Positions 7,348 through 14,610 are shown, counted from the stretch's first letter. The stretch: 18,165 bases of DNA from Sulfuricystis sp964478415 (GCA_964478415.1 CAYZII010000044.1:1-18165), one strand, 5' to 3'. Notes: generated by a model not told the origin, from the letters alone. Numbers and translations are program-made.

Positions 7348-7376
7348 TATCAACGCGCCTTATCGCAATGCAACAT
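7340..7376. promoter_or_regulatory. Candidate operator upstream of aorA
   Basis: The stretch contains the palindrome TATTGCAATA (7340-7349), TATCGCAA (7361-7368) and TGCAACAT (7369-7376). The words TTGCAA, TATCGCAA and TGCAACAT recur in the same order at 3245-3287 before the SDR gene. TTGCA (7342-7346) and TGCAA (7369-7373) also form an inverted repeat 22 bases apart. It overlaps the proposed -35 box and the end of the upstream membrane-protein gene. No regulator gene is adjacent. Confidence 0.35.
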
Positions 7377-7730
7377 GCTGGCATGGCGGAAACGGGCCGG
7401 CGCATGGGCGGAAATGGCCGAGCCGACGACGATGATCCAGAACAGCCACGGGCGCGCGCCGGTATCGAAGATCATCCAGGCGACGATCATCAGCTTCGCG
7501 AGCATCACGAGACCGGCGGCTTCGCAGAGGTGACGCGGCTTGCGCCACAGGTCGAGTGCGAACATCGCCAGACCACTGGCCGCGACCGCGAGTGCGGCCG
7601 GCGTTTCCGGTAGTGGTGCACCGAGCAGTGCGGCGCCGAGCACGATCACCGCCGCCAGATGCAAGCCCCGCAGGAACACGTTGATCCAGCGCAGCGTATG
7701 ATCGAAAGGGGTCATCGGTTGTCGGGCCAT
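7350..7730 (-). CDS. Small integral membrane protein of unknown function
   Basis: The protein has 126 residues and four likely membrane segments (about 17-36, 44-61, 71-88 and 96-108). The tail ISAHAPARFRHASMLH resembles the end of small membrane proteins common in proteobacteria, where a similar SSHxPGxxR...S.xHG stretch follows the last helix. I do not know a function. The start is uncertain: ATG 7730 or ATG 7715 are both possible and neither has a good ribosome binding site. The end of the gene (7350) abuts the aorA operator palindrome. Its start lies back-to-back with the plus-strand gene at 7753. Confidence 0.6.
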   Translation of the reverse strand: MARQPMTPFDHTLRWINVFLRGLHLAAVIVLGAALLGAPLPETPAALAVAASGLAMFALDLWRKPRHLCEAAGLVMLAKLMIVAWMIFDTGARPWLFWIIVVGSAISAHAPARFRHASMLHCDKAR

Positions 7731-7752
7731 GGCGCATGATAGGCTGACGCCG

Positions 7753-8034
7753 ATGAGAGATGAAATTCGCGACATGGCGATGACAGCCGAGGAATTCCTG
7801 CGCGTCCTCCACTGGGCCTTTCCCGGGCGCGTAATCGATCGGGAGGGGCGGCTGATCGTCTGCGCGGAAGGTGCGACGCTGGAAATCTCCCTTGCCGCGC
7901 TGCCGCCGCGCAAGTTGGCGTTACTCACACTCCCGCGCCTGGAAGCGCGCCTGCGCTTCACTGCCGGAACGGTTGCACAGCGGAATGCACTGCTCACGCG
8001 CCTCGAACGCGCAATGCAGCGCGGTGGCGGTTGA
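7753..8034 (+). CDS. Small hypothetical protein ending in QRGGG
   Basis: The protein has 93 residues from the ATG at 7753, which has an AGG about 9 bases upstream; starts at 7729 and 7774 are also open. It is acidic at the N-terminus, then alternates hydrophobic strands (RLIVCAEGATLEISL) with a basic C-terminal helix (TRLERAMQRGGG). LPRLEARLRFTAG in the middle looks like a conserved block I associate with short uncharacterised betaproteobacterial proteins. No signal peptide or membrane segment is seen. It ends just before the N run and is followed, beyond it, by a strong hairpin. Function unknown. Confidence 0.55.
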   Translation: MRDEIRDMAMTAEEFLRVLHWAFPGRVIDREGRLIVCAEGATLEISLAALPPRKLALLTLPRLEARLRFTAGTVAQRNALLTRLERAMQRGGG

Positions 8035-8041
8035 TGGGGTG

Positions 8042-8141
8042 NNNNNNNNNNNNNNNNNNNNNNNNNNNNNNNNNNNNNNNNNNNNNNNNNNNNNNNNNNN
8101 NNNNNNNNNNNNNNNNNNNNNNNNNNNNNNNNNNNNNNNNN
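8042..8141. other. Assembly gap (100 N) with duplicated flanks
   Basis: This is a run of exactly 100 N. The 13 bases before it (8029-8041) and the 13 bases after it (8142-8154) are identical, GGTTGATGGGGTG. This suggests two contig ends that overlap and were joined by a scaffolder with a default-length gap, so no sequence may be missing. Confidence 0.8.
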
Positions 8142-8158
8142 GGTTGATGGGGTGCCGT

Positions 8159-8198
8159 CCCGCCAGCGCCGAGTTTTGGAAGTGACTCGGCGCCCGGC
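8159..8198 (+). terminator. Strong hairpin, probable terminator
   Basis: GCGCCGAGT (8166-8174) pairs perfectly with ACTCGGCGC (8185-8193) around a 10-base loop. The outer CCGCC (8160-8164) pairs with GGCGG (8196-8200) across a small internal loop. A CATTTTC follows a few bases later rather than at once, so the U-tract is weak. If the N gap is artificial, the hairpin begins about 20 bases after the stop of the small gene ending at 8034, a normal terminator position. It also lies upstream of the GTPase gene and could affect its leader. Confidence 0.45.
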
Positions 8199-8277
8199 GG
8201 AAGTCTCATTTTCGCCAGCGGCGGCGATCCTTCTGGTAAATGGGATAATCGCGCCCTCGAAATTTGATGAGCCCACC

Positions 8278-9153
8278 ATGCCCATCCAATGGTTTCCCGG
8301 TCACATGGCCGCGGCGCGCAAGAAAGCCGCCGAGATGCTGGCGCGCATCGACGTCGTCATCGAAGTGCTCGATGCCCGTTGTCCCGAAGCAAGCAGCAAT
8401 CCGCTGATCCGGCAGCTTGTGGCGGCGCGCCAGCGACCGACGTTGCGCGTGTTGAACAAGGCCGATCTGGCCGATCCCGCCGTCACCCAAGCCTGGCTCG
8501 ATGTCTATGCGCAGCAGCCAGGCGTGAAGGCGGTGGCGATCTCCTGCAAAAAGCCCGGCGAGGTGGCCAGGTTGCCGGCGTTGTGCCGCCAGCTCGCGCC
8601 ACATCGCAATGATCCGACCAAGCCGTTGCGCATGATGATCATGGGCATCCCGAATGTCGGCAAATCGACGCTGTTGAATGCTCTGCTCAAACGGCGTATT
8701 GCCGCCGTCGGCGACGAACCGGCCATCACGCGCCAGTTGCAGAGTTTCGATCTTGGCCCCGACATGACGATTACCGATACGCCGGGGCTGATGTGGCCGA
8801 AGATCGAGCATGACTTTGATGGCTTCATGCTCGCCGCCTGTCATGCGATCGGCCGAAATGCGGTGATCGACGTAGAGGTGGCGCTTTTTCTTGCGGGCAT
8901 CCTGCTCGAACGCTACTCGGCACAACTTGCATCGCGCTACCGGATCGATTGCACTACACTCGATGCCGTTGGCGTTCTCGAGAGCGTGGCGCAGCGGCGT
9001 GGTTGTCTGCGCCAGGGCAGGCTCGACATCGAGAAGGCGGCGCAGATGCTGCTGGGCGATTTCCGCAGCGGGGCCTTGGGACCTATCAGTCTGGAGACGC
9101 CCCAAAGCCGCGCGGCGCTGCTGGCAATTAACAGGCGATGCTCATGGTGCTGA
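8278..9153 (+). CDS. YlqF/RbgA-type ribosome biogenesis GTPase
   Basis: The protein has 291 residues. The GTPase motifs appear in circularly permuted order, the mark of the YlqF/RbgA family: DAR (32-34), G4 NKAD (60-63), G5-like AISCKK (87-92), G1 GIPNVGKST (123-131), a G2-region Thr in PAITRQLQ (148-155) and G3 DTPGLMWP (167-174). The N-terminal IQWFPGHMAAARKK is the conserved family start, which fixes the ATG at 8278. Family members help mature the large ribosomal subunit in the cytoplasm. The usual PGVTK at G2 is replaced by PAITR. A GATAAT at 8244-8249 could be a -10 box, but I see no matching -35. The C-terminal ANTAR-like helical region is short but normal. Confidence 0.92.
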   Translation: MPIQWFPGHMAAARKKAAEMLARIDVVIEVLDARCPEASSNPLIRQLVAARQRPTLRVLNKADLADPAVTQAWLDVYAQQPGVKAVAISCKKPGEVARLPALCRQLAPHRNDPTKPLRMMIMGIPNVGKSTLLNALLKRRIAAVGDEPAITRQLQSFDLGPDMTITDTPGLMWPKIEHDFDGFMLAACHAIGRNAVIDVEVALFLAGILLERYSAQLASRYRIDCTTLDAVGVLESVAQRRGCLRQGRLDIEKAAQMLLGDFRSGALGPISLETPQSRAALLAINRRCSWC

Positions 9154-9400
9154 GCACCGTGCCGAGCAACTGGTTCAGCCGCGCTACGACATCACGGCCG
9201 GCGCTTTCGGCTATCCGCATGGCAATCGCATGATCTACACGACCCGCTGTAGGAGCGCTTTTAGGCGCGAAGGTGTCGACGAATGTGAAGCGCCTTTTAG
9301 GTGCGATGTTTATCGCGGCTGAAGCCGCTCCTACGCCAGGACTTGTGCCAGCGATTGGCTTCCGATTCGCCCCAAAAGGGTTGTCCAAATGATTGCCGAG
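9154..9400. other. Intergenic spacer with REP-like cluster
   Basis: There is no convincing gene between the GTPase stop and the small membrane-protein frame. The first part (9154-9248) has a plus-strand frame without a stop that reads RYDITAGAFGYPHGNRMIY, but it has no start and no match I recognise; it may be a gene remnant. The second part (9249-9335) holds the REP-like units described separately. The last 65 bases show nothing notable. Confidence 0.4.
9249..9335. repeat. REP-like repeat cluster (three units)
   Basis: Unit 1 at 9249-9273 begins GTAGGAGCGC and continues TTTTAGGCGCGAAGG. Unit 2 at 9285-9308 is a direct, diverged copy (AGCGCCTTTTAGGTGCGAT). Unit 3 at 9311-9334 is inverted; its minus strand begins GTAGGAGCGGCTTCAGCCGC. 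The outer GTAGGAGCG/CGCTCCTAC ends form an inverted repeat. The GTAGGAGCGGCTTCAGCCGCGA type of palindrome is a well-known intergenic REP element in Pseudomonas and relatives. Such elements sit between genes, can act as terminators or gyrase sites, and are moved by RAYT transposases; no such transposase is in the window. Confidence 0.75.
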
Positions 9401-9550
9401 TCACGAAGATGATGCACATTCATGCGTTTGCCCTGCAGCTGTCCGCTGGTAGGTGACAATAAAGAAGACGGCGATGCCCGCAACGAGAAAGGCGAGTAGC
9501 GTGAGAAGGATCGAGCGCAGGACGATGCCATCACCTGGGATGGGTTTCAT
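9401..9550 (-). CDS. Possible small single-span membrane protein
   Basis: From the ATG at 9550 the frame gives 49 residues: a short N-terminus, one strongly hydrophobic segment from VLRSILLTLLAF through IAVFFIV (about 9-30), then a polar tail TYQRTAAGQTHECASSS. Third positions are GC-rich as in real genes nearby. The frame can start earlier at 9598. No clear ribosome binding site is seen. It would be divergent from tex. I do not recognise it; it could be a chance frame. Confidence 0.35.
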   Translation of the reverse strand: MKPIPGDGIVLRSILLTLLAFLVAGIAVFFIVTYQRTAAGQTHECASSS

Positions 9551-9625
9551 CGCGTCACTTCGGAGCGGCAGAGCGGGGTTCGCGCATCCCGAAATCATAT
9601 CAAGCGAATATCCGAATGGGAGAGG

Positions 9626-9654
9626 TTGCGCCGGGAGTGCGCTTCGGGTAGTGT
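9626..9654 (+). promoter_or_regulatory. Weak candidate promoter of tex
   Basis: TTGCGC (9626-9631) and TAGTGT (9649-9654) are 17 bases apart, matching 3-4 and 3 of 6 consensus positions. The predicted start near 9661 gives a 20-base leader before the tex ATG. No better pair is visible in the spacer. Confidence 0.3.
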
Positions 9655-9681
9655 GCGCGCCTTTTGATTTTCACGATAGTC

Positions 9682-12000
9682 ATGCTGCCACCGATCGAAT
9701 TCCGTATCGCCGCCGAACTCGACGTGCATCCTCATCAGGTCGCCGCCGCCATCCAGTTGCTCGACGGCGGCGCCACCGTGCCCTTCATCGCCCGTTACCG
9801 CAAGGAAACGACCGGCAAGCTCGATGATAGCCAGCTGCGTATGCTGGAAGAGCGCCTCGCATATTTGCGCGAACTCGAGGAACGTCGTGTCGCGATCCTG
9901 CACTCGATAGAGGAGCAGGGCAAGCTCAGCGCCGAGCTGAAGCATGAGATCGGAAATGCCGAAACCAAGCAGCGCCTCGAAGACCTGTATCTACCCTACA
10001 AGCCGAAGCGCCGCACCAAGGCGCAAATCGCGCGCGAGGCGGGTCTCGCGCCGCTTGCCGAGGCGCTGTTCGGTGACCCGACGCTGATCCCCGAACAGGA
10101 AGCGGCGCGCTTTGTCGATGCCGAAAAGGGTGTGCCCGATGTCAAGGCGGCGCTCGAGGGCGCGCGCCAGATTCTGATGGAGCGCTTCGCCGAAGAGGCC
10201 GCGCTGATCGACAAGTTGCGTCACTACTTGAATGAACATGCTTTCATCGTCTCGACGGTGGTCGAGGGCCAGGAAGAGGCCGGCGTCAAGTTCCGCGACT
10301 GGTTCGCTTTCCGCGAGCCACTCAGGAGCGCAGCTTCCCACCGTGTGCTGGCGCTGTTGCGCGGTCGTAACGAAGGTGTGTTGCGGCTGGCGATCAAGAC
10401 CGAACCCGAACTGCATGATCCGCCGGAGGCCTCGCCCTGCATCGCGATGATTGCGCGCCATTTCGGCATCGAGGACCAGGGCCGGGCAGCCGATGCGTGG
10501 CTCATCGAAACCGTGCGCTGGAGCTGGCTCGTCAAACTCTCGCTGCATTTCGAAACCGAGTTGCTGGCCAGCTTACGCGAACGTGCCGAAGAAGAGGCCA
10601 TTCGTGTCTTTGCACGTAATCTGCGCGACCTGCTGCTCGCCGCGCCGGCCGGAGCGAAGGCGGTGATGGGTCTCGATCCGGGCATCCGCACCGGCGTCAA
10701 GGTGGCAGTGGTCGATGCCACCGGCAAGCTGCTGGAGACCGCAACGCTCTATCCGTTCGAGCCACGGCGTGATCGGGAAGGGGCGATTGCCACGTTGCGC
10801 ACGCTGGCGCAACGGCATCACATCGCGCTCGTCGCGATCGGCAATGGCACCGCGAGCCGCGAGACGGATCGTCTCGTCGGCGAACTGATCGCCCGCCATC
10901 CGGAACTGACATTGACCAAGGTCGTCGTCTCCGAGGCCGGTGCTTCGGTGTATTCGGCTTCGGAGCTCGCGGCGCGTGAATTTCCCGACCTCGATGTGAG
11001 CTTGCGCGGCGCCGTCTCGATCGCCCGCCGCCTGCAGGATCCGCTGGCGGAACTCGTCAAGATCGAGCCGAAGAGCATCGGCGTCGGCCAGTATCAGCAC
11101 GATGTCAATCAGGTCAAGCTCGCGAAGGCGCTCGATGCGGTGGTCGAGGATTGCGTGAATGCGGTCGGCGTCGATGTCAATACCGCGTCGGTGCCGCTGT
11201 TGGCGCGGATTTCGGGCTTGAATCAGACGCTTGCCGCGAACATCGTCGCGTTCCGCGATCAGCATGGCGCCTTTCCATCGCGTGCAGCGCTCAAAAATGT
11301 GCCGCGGCTGGGCGAAAAAACCTTCGAGCAGGCGGCCGGTTTCTTACGGATCAACGGTGGCGAGAACCCCCTCGATGCCTCGGCAGTACACCCGGAAGCC
11401 TATCCGCTGGTCGAACGCATCCTGGCCGACATCGGCAAGAGCGTCAAGGAGGTAATCGGCGACAGTCGGCTGCTACGCTCGCTGAAAGCCGAGAAATACA
11501 CTGACGAGCGCTTTGGTCTGCCCACCGTGCAGGACATTCTGAAAGAGCTGGAAAAACCCGGCCGCGATCCCCGTCCCGAGTTTCGGAGTGCGACTTTCCG
11601 CGATGGCATCGAAGAGATCACCGACCTTGAACCCGGCATGGTGCTCGAAGGGGTGGTCACCAATGTCACCAATTTCGGCGCCTTCGTCGACATCGGCGTG
11701 CATCAGGACGGTCTCGTACACATATCGGCGTTGTCGGAGAAATTCGTCCGCGATCCGCATACGGTGGTCAAAGCTGGCGACGTGGTCAAGGTCAAGGTGC
11801 TCGAGGTGGATGTGCCGAGAAAACGCATTTCATTGACGATGCGTCTTGCCGACGAAGTGCGCAAAGAACCAAAAATCGGCGCTGGCGCAGCGGCACCTGC
11901 GCGGGGCAGGGGGCTGCAGCGGCCGCCGCAGGCGGCGCAGCCACAAGGTGCAATGGCGGCGGCGTTCGCCAGACTCGGGCAGGCGAAGGATAGTCTATGA
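9682..12000 (+). CDS. tex: Tex family RNA-binding transcription accessory protein
   Basis: The protein has 772 residues, the normal Tex length. The N-terminal Tex domain starts LPPIEFRIAAELDVHPHQV and contains the invariant TVPFIARYRKE (about 32-42). A YqgF/RNase H-like domain begins at about 328 (VMGLDPGIRTGVKVAV). Helix-hairpin-helix motifs follow at about 485-560 (LNQTLAANIVAFRD, PRLGEKTFEQAAGFLRI). A C-terminal S1 RNA-binding domain at about 649-722 contains NVTNFGAFVDIGVHQDGLVH. The tail is Ala/Gln/Pro-rich. Tex is a cytoplasmic nucleic-acid-binding protein linked to transcription and virulence or toxin expression in several bacteria; its exact role is unclear. I prefer the ATG at 9682 because homologs begin at ML(P)xIExRIAAEL; an in-frame upstream start at 9664 adds only six residues. 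No clear ribosome binding site is seen. Confidence 0.95.
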   Translation: MLPPIEFRIAAELDVHPHQVAAAIQLLDGGATVPFIARYRKETTGKLDDSQLRMLEERLAYLRELEERRVAILHSIEEQGKLSAELKHEIGNAETKQRLEDLYLPYKPKRRTKAQIAREAGLAPLAEALFGDPTLIPEQEAARFVDAEKGVPDVKAALEGARQILMERFAEEAALIDKLRHYLNEHAFIVSTVVEGQEEAGVKFRDWFAFREPLRSAASHRVLALLRGRNEGVLRLAIKTEPELHDPPEASPCIAMIARHFGIEDQGRAADAWLIETVRWSWLVKLSLHFETELLASLRERAEEEAIRVFARNLRDLLLAAPAGAKAVMGLDPGIRTGVKVAVVDATGKLLETATLYPFEPRRDREGAIATLRTLAQRHHIALVAIGNGTASRETDRLVGELIARHPELTLTKVVVSEAGASVYSASELAAREFPDLDVSLRGAVSIARRLQDPLAELVKIEPKSIGVGQYQHDVNQVKLAKALDAVVEDCVNAVGVDVNTASVPLLARISGLNQTLAANIVAFRDQHGAFPSRAALKNVPRLGEKTFEQAAGFLRINGGENPLDASAVHPEAYPLVERILADIGKSVKEVIGDSRLLRSLKAEKYTDERFGLPTVQDILKELEKPGRDPRPEFRSATFRDGIEEITDLEPGMVLEGVVTNVTNFGAFVDIGVHQDGLVHISALSEKFVRDPHTVVKAGDVVKVKVLEVDVPRKRISLTMRLADEVRKEPKIGAGAAAPARGRGLQRPPQAAQPQGAMAAAFARLGQAKDSL

Positions 12001-12051
12001 TGTGCCCGACTGCACTTCCTTTCGAACGCTGCGAGTCTCTGCCGAGCGGGT

Positions 12052-12849
12052 GTGTTTAGACGAATTCTTTACCGGGTCGCCCCGAAGCTGCTCATCATCG
12101 GGATCGTACTGGCTGCGAGTGGTGTCGTCAGGGCACGGGACGTTCCCCCGATCGCCGCTGCCGCCGACCTCAAGTTCGCACTCGACGAGCTCGCCAGGGA
12201 TTTCCAACAGCAGACCGGTCGCGAGGTGAGGCTGTCCTTCGGCTCGTCCGGCAATTTCCTGCGCCAGATCGAGCAGGGGGCACCCTTCGAGCTGTTTTTG
12301 TCTGCCGACGAGGACTATGTCTTTCGATTGGCCGACAAAGGGTTTCTCGTCGATCGGGGCACGCTCTACGCGATCGGCCGCATCGTGTTGTTCGCGCCGC
12401 AGGGGTCGCCCCTCGAGGTCAAGGCCGGGCTCGAAGGATTGCGGGCAGCGCTTGCCGCTGGCCGGCTCAAGCGCTTCGCAATCGCCAATCCCGAACATGC
12501 CCCCTATGGCCGGGCGGCGCGCGCCGCGCTCAAGACGGCCGGGCTGTGGGAAGCAATCCAGCCGAAACTGGTGTTCGGCGAAAATGCCAGCCAGGCGATG
12601 CAGTTCGCCGCATCCGGCGCGGCCGAGGGCGGCATCGTGCCACTCTCGCTCGCGCAAGCCCCCGAAACGGCCAGACTCGGCACGTTTTTCCTGATTCCGG
12701 CGCAGTGGCATGCCGACGAACCGCTGCGCCAGCGCATGGCGCTGACGAAGAAGGCAGGCGAGACCGCGCGCCTGTTCTACGACTATCTGCAGAAGCCGGT
12801 GGCGCGCCGCATCTTCGTGCGCTATGGTTTCGTTTTGCCGGGGGAATGA
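12052..12849 (+). CDS. modA: Molybdate ABC transporter, periplasmic binding protein
   Basis: The protein has 265 residues with a GTG start at 12052. A signal peptide is clear: positive RRILYRVAPK, a hydrophobic core LLIIGIVLAASGVV, and a likely cut after VRA (residue 28). The mature part opens with the ModA hallmark AAADLKFALDELA (36-48), then SFGSSGNF (62-69) and GAPFELFLSADEDY (76-89), whose Ser residues bind the oxyanion. ModA captures molybdate, and often tungstate with similar affinity, in the periplasm. The gene starts 51 bases after tex with no evident promoter between them. Its stop overlaps the first possible modB ATG. The tungsten enzyme in the same window makes tungstate uptake a reasonable second role, by inference. 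Confidence 0.92.
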   Translation: MFRRILYRVAPKLLIIGIVLAASGVVRARDVPPIAAAADLKFALDELARDFQQQTGREVRLSFGSSGNFLRQIEQGAPFELFLSADEDYVFRLADKGFLVDRGTLYAIGRIVLFAPQGSPLEVKAGLEGLRAALAAGRLKRFAIANPEHAPYGRAARAALKTAGLWEAIQPKLVFGENASQAMQFAASGAAEGGIVPLSLAQAPETARLGTFFLIPAQWHADEPLRQRMALTKKAGETARLFYDYLQKPVARRIFVRYGFVLPGE

Positions 12850-12851
12850 CG

Positions 12852-13523
12852 ATGGACTGGCCGGCGTTGCAATTGTCGTTCGAGCTGGCCCTGGCGACGC
12901 TCGCCGTGCTGTTGCCGCTGGCGCTGCTGGGCGCCCGCTTCCTGGCGTACTGGCCCTCTACCGTGCGCCCCTGGGTCGAGGGGCTGCTTGCTTTGCCGCT
13001 GGTGCTGCCGCCGACAGTGATCGGCTATTACCTGCTCGTCGCGATGGGCAGCCGCTCGCCGCTCGGCCAGTGGTTCGAGCAGCTCGCCGGACAGACGCTG
13101 GCTTTCAACTTTACCGGCCTCGTGGTTGCCTCGGTGATCTTCAACATCCCTTTTGCGGTGCAACCGATGCAGCGCGCCTTCGCTGCGATCGAGCCGGAGG
13201 TGCTGGAAGCGGCGAAATGTTGTGGCCTGTCGGCGTGGCAGAGTTTCGTGCGCATCGAGCTGCCGCTGGCCTGGCCGGGCATCCTGTCGGCGGTGGTGCT
13301 GACTTTCGCGCATACGCTCGGCGAGTTTGGCGTGGTGCTGATGGTTGGCGGCAACATTCCGGGCGAGACGCAGACTATCGCGATCGCGATCTACGACCGC
13401 GTGCAGGCTTTCGATCATGACGCAGCCGGTACGATGTCGCTCGCGCTGCTGCTCATTTCGCTGGCGACGATCGCGGTCTCTTACGGTCTGGCCGAGCGAC
13501 TGCTGAAAACCCGGCGGCCATGA
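12852..13523 (+). CDS. modB: Molybdate ABC transporter, permease protein
   Basis: The protein has 223 residues and about five membrane segments, starting with LSFELALATLAVLLPLALL (8-26). The coupling loop that contacts the ATPase is plain: EPEVLEAAKCCGLSAWQSFVRIELPLAWPG (114-143). LAHTLGEFG-like TFAHTLGEFGVVLMVGGNIPGETQT is the ModB/CysT signature. I prefer the ATG at 12852 because GGGGGA lies 6 bases before it; the ATG at 12846 overlaps the modA stop (ATGA) but has the purine run immediately next to it. Its stop overlaps the modC start (ATGA at 13520-13523), so translation is coupled. Confidence 0.93.
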   Translation: MDWPALQLSFELALATLAVLLPLALLGARFLAYWPSTVRPWVEGLLALPLVLPPTVIGYYLLVAMGSRSPLGQWFEQLAGQTLAFNFTGLVVASVIFNIPFAVQPMQRAFAAIEPEVLEAAKCCGLSAWQSFVRIELPLAWPGILSAVVLTFAHTLGEFGVVLMVGGNIPGETQTIAIAIYDRVQAFDHDAAGTMSLALLLISLATIAVSYGLAERLLKTRRP

Positions 13524-14578
13524 GCCTGAGCATCGAAATCCGGCACGATGCCCCGCGGCTCGATTTCGCCACGACGCTGCCGGTGGGTGAAATCACCGCA
13601 CTGGTGGGGCCTTCGGGTTCGGGCAAGACCTCGTTGCTGCGCGCGATCGCCGGCCTGCTGCGTCCCCGGCATGCCCGCATCATGCTGGGGGGTGAAACCT
13701 GGGATGCGCCGGGCCGGCATGTGCCGACCCAGCAACGCCCGATCGGCCATGTGCCGCAGCACTATGGCCTGTTTCCGCATCTGACCGCCTTGGGAAATGT
13801 CGAGGCCGCCTTGCTGCACCTGCCGGCGAGGCAACGTCGCGTCCAGGCGCTGCGCTTCCTCGAGGCTGCGCATGTCGCCGATTGTGCCGCGCGCTGGCCG
13901 CGTCAGCTTTCGGGGGGCCAGAAGCAGCGCGTCGCGCTGGCGCGTGCGATTGCCCGCGAACCCAGGCTGCTGCTGCTCGATGAGCCGTTCTCGGCGGTGG
14001 ATCGCGCCACGCGCAAGTCGCTCTATGTCGAGCTGCGCCATTTGCATCAGCAGCGTCCAATGACGATGCTGCTGGTGACCCACGATCTCGACGAGGCGGC
14101 GCAGCTCGCCTCGCACCTGGTTCTGCTCGATGCCGGCCGTCTCGTTCAGGCCGGCCCAGTCGCCGAGGTGCTGACGCGCCCGGCGAGCGAGACGGCCGCC
14201 CGGCTGCTCGACATCCCGAATATCTTTCCCGGTCGCGTGGCCGGTGACGGCCTGCACTGGGGGCCGCATCGGCTGCAACTGGCCGGGACGGCGAAGACGC
14301 AAGGCGAGTGCCGTTTCGTCGTGCTGCCGCAAAACGTGCTGCTGGTGCGGCCCGACCGGCCGCTCGGCAGTCATCTCGAAAACCTGCTTGCGGGCGCCGT
14401 GCGCGAGACGATGCGGCTCGGCACCGATGCGCTGGTCTGGATCGAGCCGACCGGTCTGTCGGGCGTGCAACTGCAGATGCGGCTGCCGGTGCGCGCCTTG
14501 GATCGTTACCGCGTCGAGGTGGGCAGTGAGGTCACGCTCAGCCTGCGCCCTGCGGACATCTTGGTGTTGGAGCGTTGA
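13520..14578 (+). CDS. modC: Molybdate ABC transporter, ATP-binding protein
   Basis: The protein has 352 residues. The ATPase domain (1-230) has Walker A GPSGSGKT (30-37), the Q-loop at Gln80, the signature LSGGQ (130-134), Walker B LLLLDEP (150-156), the D-loop SAVD (158-161) and the switch His188 in LLVTHD. The C-terminal part, about 235-352, is a regulatory TOBE/MOP-type domain with the conserved NIFPGRV (234-240) and LRPADILVL end, which in ModC binds molybdate and inhibits transport. It energises ModB at the inner membrane. A terminator-like hairpin begins right at its stop codon. Confidence 0.94.
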   Translation: MSLSIEIRHDAPRLDFATTLPVGEITALVGPSGSGKTSLLRAIAGLLRPRHARIMLGGETWDAPGRHVPTQQRPIGHVPQHYGLFPHLTALGNVEAALLHLPARQRRVQALRFLEAAHVADCAARWPRQLSGGQKQRVALARAIAREPRLLLLDEPFSAVDRATRKSLYVELRHLHQQRPMTMLLVTHDLDEAAQLASHLVLLDAGRLVQAGPVAEVLTRPASETAARLLDIPNIFPGRVAGDGLHWGPHRLQLAGTAKTQGECRFVVLPQNVLLVRPDRPLGSHLENLLAGAVRETMRLGTDALVWIEPTGLSGVQLQMRLPVRALDRYRVEVGSEVTLSLRPADILVLER

Positions 14579-14610
14579 GCGCGGGTGCCGTTCCGCCAGC
14601 GCAGATTTTT
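14579..14610 (+). terminator. Terminator-like hairpin after modC
   Basis: GCGC-GGG (14579-14585) pairs with CC-AGCGC (14594-14602) with one mismatch and an internal bulge. The stem is followed directly by AGATTTTT. It begins one base after the modC stop codon. The stem is imperfect but the T-run is good. Confidence 0.42.

Noticed and set aside
7342..7361. Sigma54 promoter before aorA (AGGCGC then TTGCA on the minus strand)
   Set aside because: The GG and GC elements are two bases further apart than sigma54 tolerates, and the first T of TGGC is missing.
9139..9156. Hairpin TGCTCA/TGAGCA over the GTPase stop codon
   Set aside because: The stem is only six pairs with no T-run; chance level for this composition.
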